NCBI GenBank assembly: GCA_963969365.1
Contig: OZ017762.1
Span: 1,612,001 to 1,676,000 of the forward strand
Origin: Asterochloris sp. CNOR1
Taxonomy: Eukaryota > Chlorophyta > Trebouxiophyceae > Trebouxiales > Trebouxiaceae
Direction: 5' to 3'
Length of the DNA: 64,000 nucleotides
Position numbers and translations under genes: made by a program. Below, piece after piece: positions 40,776-52,000 of this stretch. Positions within the stretch are counted from its first letter, which is position 1; every line of letters begins with the position of its first letter. The notes beneath the pieces were generated by a model that was not told the DNA's origin, made no database searches, and worked only from the letters and a program-made list of their open reading frames with translations.

Positions 40776-43700
40776 GCGCCAGTCAGATCCGCATGTGCTG
40801 ATGGCTCTCCTTGAGAAGGTGCAGCCTGGGCTTAAGCAGGCCCCAGGGATGCTGATTCCCCTCATGGACGCCACAAGCCATGTGAGTCTGCCTGGACAGG
40901 GTGCTGCTCATGCAAAGAAGGTCATGGTACAAGCTGCAGGAATGGTTGCATCGAAACCTGCTGCACGCAAGGTGCATTCAGGGCCGCAGGTGCGCCTGCT
41001 GCCCGCAGCTGTGCTGTGACAATGAAGCAAGCTGCGCACAATGTGACAACTGCAGGCGTGTGGCCCTGATTTCTCTCACTGCCAGTCCAGCCTAGGCACC
41101 GTGGGCCTGGCTTTTCTGCAGGGGTGCTTGACACGACAGTCAATGCCTGATGCTTGGCAAGCTGACAATCCGTCAGTGGCTGCAGGCGGCGGAGCACGTG
41201 CAGGCAGCTGCAGCCAGTACAGTGCTGACAGCAGCCACATTGCCTGTCGGCCTCACACAGCCGATGGCAGTCGTCGCAACAGCTGGCAGGCAGTTGAGAG
41301 GATGGCTGGACGGGCTGTGGGTCTCTGCAACCCTCTCTGCCACCCTGTGAGACCAAGGGCGTGCTCGTCTTTGACAATCAGCGTGCTGTGGCATGGTCTG
41401 GTGCTAGGTGTTTATAACACCTGATGCCACAAGCATGGGCAGGTCATGGCTGCGGTGCAAGCAAGTCTGTACGCTCAGGAATGGGCTGGTAAGTTGGCTG
41501 CCACATGGCCAGGGTGGGGCCTCAGAGTCCACCCTACATAAGCAAGTGCCACAGAATCACCTTGGAACAGCACCTGGAAACAAGCTGTGCACCTGCCGCT
41601 CACCTGCAGATGGAGCTTTGCTGCATTGACAAGCCCATGCGCAGCCGGTCTGGTGTGCCACTCTTACTCCATGAGTTTCCTGCGCATATGTGCTTAAGGG
41701 CAGGCACGCCCTGCCAGAGCAGACCCAGAGGCGCCTGCATGTTTGCAGCAATGTCTGCTTTGCTGAACATATGTTCAGCTGCCTTGGCACATGCTCTTGT
41801 ACCGCGCCAGGAGACTGCACCTATTGTGTTGTGTACAGGAGTTTTGCCGGAGCAACTGCCCAGCTGCAGGTCGCTAGGGACATGGCAGTAGACGATTCAC
41901 CTGCCCTGCTGTGGGACAACTCCCACAAGGCTGCTGTGTGTGTGCAGGTACTTTGCAGCCGTAATGACCGCTCAGCTGCACGCAGTCGTCGCTAGGGACG
42001 TGGCAGTGGAGGGCCTGCCAGCCCTACTGCTGGAACAGGCTCAGGAGCTGCATGTGGTGGCTCAGACGCTGCGATACATGATGGCAGGCAGCGCACCGGG
42101 ACTGCTGCTGAAAGCCTGGCTGCTCCTGGCACAGGTGGGTTGACGTGCTGCAAGGCTCTGAATGGACAACATGACGAAGCTCAGCATGTGGGGTTTGCTG
42201 TTGGCAGCCAAAGGCTGCTGTTGGCTCAGGTGAGGTGCTGCAATGTGCACGCGGTGATGCACAGGCTGAGGCTTGTGCTGGCGTGTAGTACCCCTCAACT
42301 GCTGCTGACAGTCTGGTTGCTCTGGGCATACATGGGGTGGTGTGCTGAGACGTGCTGATGCCCTGGGAGCTTGCATCTTGATGTGAGAAGGGCGTGGCTG
42401 CTCCCTGCCATGGTGAGGTGTCGCAGTGCATAGCTTGCATGTTGCATCCCGGCCACCGCGCTGCACGGCGTCCAGTAGCCCGCCTGGATGACTGCTGACA
42501 TTGCAGCTGCTAGGCACGCTCTGTTGGTTGCACCCGCTGCTGCGCTGTCTGATGGCAGGCAGTGCACAGGTGCTGTATGGCTGCTAGAGTGAGCTGCTGC
42601 ACGGTGCAGGTGCAGAAACGGGCTCTGTATCTGGTGACACAAACGCTGTGATGCATATCGGCATGCAGCACACCAGCAAGACTGCTGCTGACGGCATGGC
42701 CACTGCGCAGGTGAAGTGGTGTGCAGGCAGGCTCTGCTTGCACTGAGGGCTTCGCGCAGTGCTCAAACTTGGGGACTGCTCTTAGCAGGCTAAAGTGGGC
42801 GTGGATGCTCCTTTCTCTGGAATGTGCTGTTGGGCGCACAATGACACCAGCAGTCCTTGGCCGCTGTTATGCACTGTTGGCAGCACACCAGGACTGCTGC
42901 TGATGATGTGGCTGCTTTACCACTGGTCAGCTGCAGCATTGCCAAGCCTTCGGTGCAGGCTCATGGTGTATGCTGTATGATGGTGCCCAGCAGCCCAGGA
43001 CTGCTGGTGTCACTGAGACTGCTCCTGTCACAGGTGGGCTGCTGAGGTCCCATGCCACACCTTTGAGGGTGCAAACTTGTCAGACTGAAGTGCGATTGCT
43101 CTGTCTCCAGGTGGTCGCAGTGGCTTTTGGGTTCTTGGGGTTCCTGTTTGCCCCACGCCTGACCCACGCCTTTGCAGCCCACCTGCGATTGCTCTTGCCT
43201 GCAGGTGGTCGCAGTGGCCTTTGGGTTCTTGGGGTTCCTGGTCGCCCCCAGCCTGACCCACGCCTTTGCAGCCCACCTGGACCTTAGCGTGGTGAAGCAG
43301 CTCGACAGATTGCTGGCGCCCACCGCAGCAGCACCAGGCGGTGCTGCCGGCGGTGCATTCGCACTGCAGAGAGCGCCTGCAGGGCTGTGCTCGACCTGGG
43401 GCCTGGAGGTGAGTTTTATTTCTCTGGCTCTGTGTGCTGGTGTCCATCAGGGTGGCTGCTGGCGGTGGTAGGGTCCAAACAAGCAACTGCTGTGACAGTA
43501 GGCAGGATGCAGGCTGCGCATGTGCCCTGCAGCAAGCACCTGCGGGGCTGTGCTTGGCCCAACTTCAACAGGTGGGGCCATCTAAGATACATCAAGCTGG
43601 TCATAGCTTGAGTTTCCTGTCTTGAGTCCATCTAACAGTTGATGTGCGGCCTAAGTCAGCAGCAGCCAAGGTGCTGCATGGAGCCAGAGCAGTCATCTTG

Positions 43701-46700
43701 GCAGACATAGGATAGCACAGGCTTGCCTGCCTCCTTTGAAGTCATTTGCCTTGATGTGCAAGCAGCCTGGGCATACCAAGGGGCCAGCAGCCCTGGGTAA
43801 GGGCAGGGCTTCTGTAGCTGAGCTGAGTCTAAAGGCAACCTGTCCATGTCGTGCAGCCTGGACGCATACATGTTGTGCCTGCTGCTGCTGCAAGCAGGGA
43901 TAGCTGGGAAGAGAGCGTTTGCGATGTTGAAACTCAATTTAATACAAATTGCATGCAAATGTCACTGTTGCTGTGCAGGCTGGGAGCATACAGGAGTGCC
44001 TGCTACTGGTGCGAGCAGAGCTGGCGCGCAGTGCAGAGCTGCGGCTGATGCTGAGCAGAGCAGGCGCTGCGGCAGTTGTGCAGGTGTGCCTGGGAGTGAA
44101 CAGGCCTCGCCTTCTTGAGTGATCTGCCAAGCCCTTACATGCTGTCGCAAAAAGGGTTTGTCACTGCCCCTTTCTGCTTCTTCTCGGCAGTGGGCCTGTG
44201 TGGCTGGTCAGAGGACAGTGGGTTGACCTGCTGTCACATGTGCAGTTTCGAGGTCAGGAGGTCAGCGCGATCGCCTGCCCTTCCTGTGGTACATCACCTG
44301 TGCGCTGGATTGCTATTTGAGCCCAGCCCAGAACAGCAGGCAAAGCTTGTGCTTGCCAATCGTGTGCAGATGCGGTGCGTCCTCTTGGATGGCCCATTCC
44401 CTTCCAGGGTGCTCAATAGCCACTGGCGGCAAGGGGTGTTCTCAGCATCCAGCAGCAACACAACCCTCCCTTTTCAGAGGACAATCAAGCATGCATCTCC
44501 CCTGCTTGCAGGACTGGCATGACCCCAGCACAGTGGACCTGACGCCTCAGGAGTTTTTGGCAGCCACTAAGGCTACGCAGCTCAGCCTGGGCGGCCGAGC
44601 AGGACTGGAGGGAGGAGCAGCCACGCCTGGGGAGGTATCGCCGCTGAGGTGAGGTCAGGAGTGGGGATCAGGCTGTGCAAGATGAGGAGGTGGCATGTGG
44701 CCAGCATTGTCTGCCAATTCCCTTGGGCCCAAGAATGGTGGTCCGGCTGATGGACAGACTGCGCCGAGCAGGTCAGGTTGACCCGCTTTTCTGGCCAAGT
44801 AGCAGGGCAATCAAGGTGCCCAACAGCACAGATGCAGGTAGACAAGATTGGGTACATGATGGTTCCTCAGGAAGCAAGGGCTTATGTTGTTCAACATGAT
44901 AAGCATACCATTGCTGCGCAGGATCAGCGTTGGGTCACCCTCGCCCACTGCATGGTCGACAGTCTGTCCAGCTTGGTGTTGCTAATCTGCCTTCAAACCC
45001 TAGTGCTGCTGCTGTGTAGGACCAGCTTTGGCTCCCCCACAGAGGAGGCAACAGTCAGGCTTGGCATGCGTGCCCACAGTGGCGGGACGCAGACAGGCAG
45101 CCCCGTGCAGCACAAGGGGCTGCCGGTGGGCAGCCCGATGCAGACGCGAGTGCTGCCCAGCCTCAAGATGCTGCAGACCCCGCCCAACCAGCAGCTGCAG
45201 GGCATCCCCACACAGGTGAGCAGGCCTGTGCAGTTCAATGCCCTGTCCAGCTCTGTGCCCTCACCAGTGGGCTTTGAGACGTCCCACAGGTCACAGGCCT
45301 GCGCACAGCGCCAGCTTGTGGTGGTCAAGACGCTGTTTGTCTGCGGGATGTAGAGCAGGGCTGGCAACTTTGAAGAGAATCGAAAGCCCTCCTGAAACAT
45401 CCCCGAGACCTGTTTGAAATGTGAGTGTTCAAGAACCTGTGCTCTTCCCCTCTCCTCTGCGGCACCAGCCCAACTCTGATGTCTGTAGGCCAGCACTGCA
45501 ACTCCATATGCATGACCCTGTGACCACATGCAGAGTGCTTGCACCTGCTCATGTCTGCCTCATCAGGTAAGCAACCCAGACTCTGTTGTCTGTGGGCCCA
45601 CCCGGCAACTCAACATGCTTGGCCCCATGAACACATGTGAGTTTTGCTGACACTTGCCCACCCCTGCCTCAGCAGGAGACCAGCCCAGACTCAGCTGTCA
45701 GCAGGGCCAGCGTTTCCACGACTGCAACAGGGGGGTTGGGCAGGCATGCCAGCCACGCCAGCAGCGGGCATGGCAGTGTCGGGGAGTCTGCTGCAGCAGC
45801 AAGCAGCATGGCAAGCTCCCAGCTGGCACACGCAATGCAGAGGCCGGGGCAGTCCACCACTGCCAGTGTCGGCCCTGCTGGGGTTGCCAAGGGGCCCATC
45901 AGGCAGGAGGCTGCCAGCAGCAGTCAGCAGAGTGCCCTGGCTTCCCAGGCACAGCGGGACAGGTGAGCACTCTGTGCACCTCCACTGCCAGCCACCTCTG
46001 CCTGTGCCAGCGCTGGTGTGCGCATAGCCAGCAGCAGCAAGCAGGTGAGTGCCAGCGGTGCACAAGGTGGTGGTCTGGCAGCCCAGGCAGGGCAGCCTGC
46101 ACGTGAGTGCTTCGTGCCCTCTCTGTGGCCCTCTTACCCAGAGGTATCCAGGTCCAGCAGCAGCAGGGATGCAAAGCAGCTGGCCTGCGTCATGCAGGCA
46201 GCTCGTCCCCCCTTCCCCCCGTCTGGCATACTTGATATCATTACTTCTCATGCCAACCTACATTGAAAGGGCAGGCTGCGGTGCTGCAGGTTCAGCACAA
46301 GTGAAGGGCTCAGGCAGGCCGCGAAGCGGCACGCAATGCAGCTGCTGCACAAGCCCCAGCAGCCGCGCAGCCCGCGGCGGACCTTTGAGCCAGACAGCCC
46401 CCGCGCGAGCGCCCTGCTGCGCACGTGGAGCCAGGGCAGTCCTGAGCGGCGCAGTGCCACAGGTGAGTCACAACCCTGTAGTTAGTACTCCTTAGTCGCA
46501 ACCCTGTTCCACTCTATTTTCAACCTCACAGGTTTGCGCCCTGCCAAAGGTGACTTGCTGCATGATCTGCCAACAGCGGACGGCAGCCGGACATGCGACC
46601 CAGGGAACCATGCAAGCTTGCAGCACACACACTCACAGACACACACCTGCTGCAGGTCCTGCCACCGACCTCAGCAGTGGCACCCTCTGGCCGAGCCCAT

Positions 46701-46942
46701 GCAGGGCAGCACAGCGCCCCTTTGCAGCCCACTTACACAGCCACTGCTCCTGCTGCAGCTCCTGCCATCACTCCGTACAGCAGAATAGGTCCTGAAACAA
46801 GAACCGTCTTGCTGCTGCTGCTGCAGTCGCTGACACCAGCTCGCGGAGCAGTGCCGCAGGCGAGTCCAGGCAGGGCAGCCCTGGCAGCAAGCCCACGGTT
46901 GATGTGGTTGATGTCATGGACCACCTGTGGGGCGGCCTGTAG
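40776..46942 (+). CDS. Unidentified multi-exon protein with hydrophobic segment and Ser-rich tail
   Basis: I do not recognise it. The 3' exons join in phase: 43205-43408, 43979-44083, 44512-44648, 45020-45215, 45676-45962, 46290-46462 and 46827-46942. Earlier likely exons are 41948-42134 (FAAVMTAQLHAVVARDVAV), one ending at 41346 (LPVGLTQPMAVVATAG) and one ending at 40881 (LMALLEKVQPGLKQAPG); the 5' end is not fixed. Exon 43205 has a hydrophobic stretch VVAVAFGFLGFLVAPSLTHA. The next reads ECLLLVRAELARSAELRLML, helical-repeat-like. The last 200 residues are rich in S, A, Q and P (QTPPNQQLQGIP, RRTFEPDSPRASALL) and end VDVVDVMDHLWGGL, possibly a binding peptide. An alpha-solenoid scaffold with a disordered tail would fit; this is inference. 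Confidence 0.55.
41860..41925 (+). repeat. Decayed copy of exon 41948-42134 sequence
   Basis: gtcgctagggacatggcagt and acctgccctgctg near 41869-41910 match gtcgctagggacgtggcagt and gcctgccagccctactgctg near 41987-42030, an offset of about 118 bases. The copy lies before the acceptor at 41947. Confidence 0.85.
42180..43050 (+). repeat. Array of decayed copies of the exon end at 42134
   Basis: The exon end gcaccgggactgctgctgaa, ctggctgctcctggcacagg, recurs in the intron near 42291 (ctcaactgctgctgacagtc), 42663 (ccagcaagactgctgctgac), 42889 (accaggactgctgctgatga) and 42990 (cccaggactgctggtgtcac, then cctgtcacaggtgggctgct). At least five units with variable spacing; each retains a different part of the exon end. 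Confidence 0.75.
43095..43300 (+). repeat. 94-bp tandem duplication at the acceptor of exon 43205
   Basis: gtggtcgcagtggcttttgg at 43111 recurs as gtggtcgcagtggcctttgg at 43205, both preceded by a cag acceptor and both continuing with gttcttggggttcctg and ctgacccacgcctttgcagc. Two nearly equivalent 3' splice sites result; using the first adds 94 bases (not a multiple of 3) if the second is not removed. Confidence 0.93.
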
Positions 46943-49008
46943 GGCAGCAGGTCACAAGCAATGTCTGGAGCAACTCATGGGCTCAGCCGAGCCCCCTTGT
47001 AGGATTGTGGCTGAGGTGCCAGCAATTTTGCAGACGGCATGAAGCAGCAGCACCTGCGAGGCCCTTTTTGAATTTTGTGATGAATGCGAGGCAACATGTA
47101 TCGCACCCATGGTGTATCAGCGGTAGTATAGCTTGCCAAGCCTGTCAGCTGGCGGCTTGACTCTGACCAAGGCATGACCTGCGAAGTTTGCAGTATACCT
47201 AGCTAAGCTCAGCCAGTGTTGTCAGAAAAGTCGCAATCACAAGACACAACAAAACACAAAAAGGGGGGTTTCCACTGCCAATCATTACCTCCCCCACGTG
47301 TATGGCCTTATAGAGGGCGAAGCATTGTTGTGGCACATTGCCACTCATGTCTTTTTTTGTTTCATGCTTTGGATTGAGTGTAGCTGGTGCATATGAACTG
47401 CTGCGAACTGTGCACAAAACTTTGCAGTAGCAAGTGCATCCAAGTTGAAAGTCACCGGCATGTTGGTGAACACAGAACATCCTGAATCTCCTTAGCTGGG
47501 GGATGAAGCAGTCATCATTTGAAAGGACAATGCTCTACGCTTTGTTGGTAGCATGTCAATCTACCAGATCAAGGTGCACCACAGGGTTGGAACTGCCCAC
47601 AGAAACCAAAGTGAGTCCTGAGAGGAGCATGACGCACCCATTTATCCTGTGTGCCACAGCCGCCCTGCGAGTGGTGTGATTATGAGATATGACCAGGCTT
47701 TCATGCGAGTTCAAAGGAATGACATGACTTCAACAAAATGTCAATGAGTACCAAGCAAAGGTCTTCTCTCATGATAGCATGAGGCATGCTCTAGAACTGG
47801 AGCATGCCGAACAAAGCTGTGGCTGTGATGAATCTGTGTTGCTACCTGAAGCCCAACAGAGTGGCAGGGCTGACAGATTCAAGGGGGAGGAGGGGCACTG
47901 AGCTGCCTGCAAAACACATGCAATGCTCTCATGATAGCTGCGTCCATCAGCTAAAGCTCAATCAGCTGGTGGGGCACCGTTGGCCTTCAAGTGGTGCGTC
48001 GGCACAGAGAGCTGCCCTTCAATGGTGCGTCGGCACAGAGAGCTGCCCTTCAGATGGTGTGTCGGCACAGAGAGCTGGCCTTCAGATGGTGCGTCGGCAC
48101 AGAGAGCTGCGCTGCATGCTAGGGGCGTAGACGGGAGTACCTGGCAGCACCTGCACAGGCAGACACCAGATGTGGGGTTTCAAGGGCACATGCAGCAAGC
48201 TGACTGCTGAAGCCAGGATGAAATACACAAACAAGCGGCGTGCATGCCCAAGTTGCTGCAAGAGGCAGAGCACCCCAGAAGGAAGTGGTGTGCAGCCTGA
48301 ACATGTGTACCCGGTGCTGCCATTGCCACCAAGGCGCACTTGCACTGTACTGTCTGATTGTCATTGACAGGGCTGTCCCAAACCATGATATGATATGGCA
48401 TGCAACAATGACAAACCTGGTCCTCCAGGGAGCGCCTCAGACCGGATCTAGGGCACAGACTGCGGCAGGCCACCCGCACAGCCCCCACCACGCCTCTTTG
48501 CGCAGCCTTGTGGCCAGGCGTCAGCTGCAGGTGACGCATGGCAGGTGTCAGCGAAGCAGGTGCGCAGCAGCACGAGGGCTCTGCGCTGAGGTGGGGGCCT
48601 GCAAGAGTCTGATGCAGTCTCTGCTTTGCAGGCAGGAGGAGGGGCCTGTGCTAACCTGCTGGCTTTTCAGATCTTAGTGGTGCAGCAATCCATTGCCACA
48701 GCAAGCAGAGCGGGCCGCAGGCGCAACTCCCATCCAGGCCCATACAGAGCAGGGCCTGCTGTTGGCGGAATGTCCATGACTCTCCTCAAGCGCGACGTGC
48801 AACACGAACTGCCACACGCTTGGCGATGAGGACCACTGACCTCTCCACACTCTGGGAGGCTGTCCAGGCGTGGCCTGAGCGTGCCCAATGGAGCACTGAC
48901 TGACGAGTCCCCTGCGTGGCTGTGCTCAGCTTTAACCCCTTGCAGTGCTGACGCCCCTTGTGCCAAAGCCTCTCGTGCTGCTGCAGCAGCTCTTCCTGCA
49001 GCAGACCG
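46943..49008. other. Gene-poor interval
   Basis: No gene resolved. It contains a minisatellite (47981-48112) and scattered minus-strand coding-looking pieces, such as ELLQQHERLWHKG near 48950-49010. That piece could be a further exon of the twin-LOV gene, but I cannot join it in phase. The stretch 47180-47800 is AT-richer and shows no open frame of interest. Confidence 0.5.
47981..48112. repeat. Minisatellite, about 32-bp unit, four copies
   Basis: Four copies of ggtgcgtcggcacagagagc plus tgcccttcaga-like spacer start near 47993, 48024, 48057 and 48088. Differences between copies are single bases. No spacer variation as in CRISPR. Confidence 0.92.
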
Positions 49009-52000
49009 TCAAAGGCTGTGATTACCCAGGACACGCTGGGTGGTGAGCAGAGGAACAGTCACAGAAGGGAAGGCTCTGGCTGCGATCAACTCCCCTAGTG
49101 GGCTGCCCAACCAGACAGTGCTGCATTCAGCAGTGGTGGCGAAACATGTACTTGAGGAGCTCAGACCAGGCCCTTTGCCCCCAACACCGCAAGCCAGGGC
49201 AGGCAGGGAGGCCAGTCCACGTCGCAAGGGGACATTTGAACCGAGTGCCCTGCCTTGGCGCACTTCTGGGCGCACCGCCCACACCATGCGGCCAAGTCCG
49301 CACCTGGACCAGGCTCCGAGCTCTGCTCTCCCTGGCCGGCTCGAAGCGCCCTGATGTGGCCTGGCTGCCTCTCCACAGCAGCGCGTGGCTCAGGGCCGAA
49401 CCTGGTCAGCGTGTGGCTGCTGGTGGGTGCCTTGGCAGGGGGTGGCACTCGAGTCACATCCAGCTGGATGCCCGCCAGGAACACCACCTGCGGCCAGCAT
49501 AGCAGCATAAAACCTAGACCCCAGCATTCCTGACAGGAGCCACGTGCAGGCTGCCCCAGAAGAGCACCCCGTCACAGCAGAAACAGGCTCATCAGACAAC
49601 CACTGACAGCACCAGCCAGCACATGTCTGATGATGAACAGTCACTGCCGCATAAGCCCTGCCCCTTGTGTCGCAGTCCCTGACATGCCTGGCCGGCCGCA
49701 CTCCAGGCTGCGATGTGCAGGCTGATTCCAGAAAGGTCCTGCCATTGCAGAAGTTCAGCAAGGGCTAAAGAGAATACGTTGCCCACACCTCTAATCCAAC
49801 AGAGTCCACACACAGAAGGATTGCAACCCCACCTGCATGGCAGAGTTCCCCAAACAGGCGCCTGCAGGCTGCCTCGGAGGGGGCAGTGTCATTTCTGACA
49901 TGCAGTGTCGTTTCTGACAAGCAGCGCTGGCCAGCAAGAGTTTTCTCTGCAAACTCCACGTCCACTGGCCTCCTGCCGCAGCCCCAGATTACTCCAGATT
50001 TTCACCTTTTCAGGGCAGCCCCAGGTTTGTCCAGGCCTGGATTCAGTGCCTGTTGAGATAAGCAGCCACCGAAACTGCTCAAAACCTGCATGACAATGCC
50101 CCAACCTCACCTGTCCTGCAGCATTTCGGACAGGTGCGACGTGCAAGCTGTTCCAGAAGGGGGTCCCATCGTAGCAGAAGTTCAGCAGGCGCACTGTGAC
50201 TGCACGTGGAGGCTCAGCGGCCAGGGCGTCTCGCAGACGCTGCACCTCTTCTGTGTCTGTGCCCTCGCCCTGCAGGAAGCGGCAGTTCCTGCCCAGCACC
50301 TGGTCCCTGCAGGTGCAGCAAGGTTTGGGGTGTCCTTCTGATAAGGCGTGGAGACGATGGTTGAAAAGCAGGTCTGATGAGATATTGTGCCCTCCCCCTG
50401 CAGGAAGCGGCAGTTCCTGCCCAGCACCAGGTCCCTGTGCGGGCAGCAAGGCACTGGGTGTGCTTGTACTCAAGCATGGAGACTTGATGATCAAGCAAGC
50501 TCACAGGAAGACTGTGCCCTGCCCGTGCCAGAAATAACAACTCCAGTCTGCCACCTGGTCCCTGCGGGAGTGGCAAGGCATCAGTCATGCTTGCAGTGAA
50601 GCATAAGGATGAATTTGTGGTTGAGCAGGCTCAGTGGTAAGGTGCGCCCTGCTCCTGCAGGCAGCAGAAGGGCCTGCCAAGGGGCTGGTGTTGTGGGGGG
50701 GCAGAAAGGATTTCTATCTGAATGAGGTACAGCCTGGGCACTCGTCTCTGCTCCTGCATCAACAGACACCCAACACCAGGGCAGGAAGGCTCATGAAGCA
50801 GTGCAAGACAGACCTGGCTGCTAGCCAGGTCACAGGAGGACCCAGTCGGCCGAAATGCTTCATTTCTTAGCAGCCTTGACGAAAAGCGCCCAAGGAAGCG
50901 GCAGTCACCTTTGCCCCGAAACCCACAGGCTGCTGAAGGCAACAGCAGGAAGGGTCACCTAGGGTATCCTGTCAGGTCCAGAAAGCCCTGGCTGGCGTGC
51001 ACAATGGGACAATCTGGCTGGCTGGGGTCCGACAGCACAAAGGACTGCTGCAGCTTCAGCAGGGGGGCCAGGAGGGAGACTGGGAGAGCTGGACTGGACA
51101 GACCGCCGCTGCTGCGCCCTGAGATGCCTGATGAGGACCTGAACAGCTCTGCGCTGGAGCGCCCTGCACAGGCAAGGCAGGCCTGCCACTCAGAAAGGGC
51201 GTGAAAAAGAGAAAGATGCATGTAAAGTCGGGGGCCCACAATGGATGGGAATGGGGCTTGATGGACAGGAGCACTGTGTGCTGGATGAGGACAGCCTGGA
51301 GATGCGAGATGAGGGCCATATCGGCCGAGCACTGGCGCCCTGCAGGTCAAGGAAACATGCCACTCAAAACAAGACACATTGGACAGAGGGCCTGAGGCCA
51401 TTTGAACAGCCCTGCGCTGGAGCATTCTGCAGGCAAATTGAGCATGGCACTGAGAATGCATGCGCAGAAAGTACCCCAGTCGCCTCAACTACAGATGCAG
51501 GCGACTGCAACCTGTAAGTCAAACTGTAGCACTCCCCAGAACCCGCCCTATAGGCAGAGGGCGAGATGCAGCGGAGTGGGAACATTCTCAGAAGCAGCCT
51601 CCGATATTGTGGCCTGCCAAAACAAAAAAAAACCTTGGCTGCCGCAAGTTGCCTGGGCAGCACTGGAAGCCGCCGCCCAGCAGCAGGAAGTAGCTTCTGC
51701 ACAGGGCAGTGTGTGCGTTGCAACACACCATGATTCACGTTGCTCACTGTCCCAGCAATTGAGTGCTCGTGTCCTGCAATGCCTGTTGCTGGTTGCACAT
51801 GCACAGCCCATGCAGGGACATGTACCGCATCAACACACACCCATCGACCAACTGCGATAACTTTTCCAGCAGCTGAGGGCTCCCTGCGGCACCACAGCCT
51901 TCTCTGGGCTGCCTTGCTGTGCAGCAGCAGGCAAGCAAGTGAGGCTGTTGCTGACCAGTACCCTGCATTGGCAGCCCTAGCCATGCAGAGGGCTGTCGAG

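Noticed and set aside
47981-48112. CRISPR-like array
   Set aside because: Units of about 32 bp abut each other with no unique spacers and the genome is eukaryotic; it is a minisatellite.
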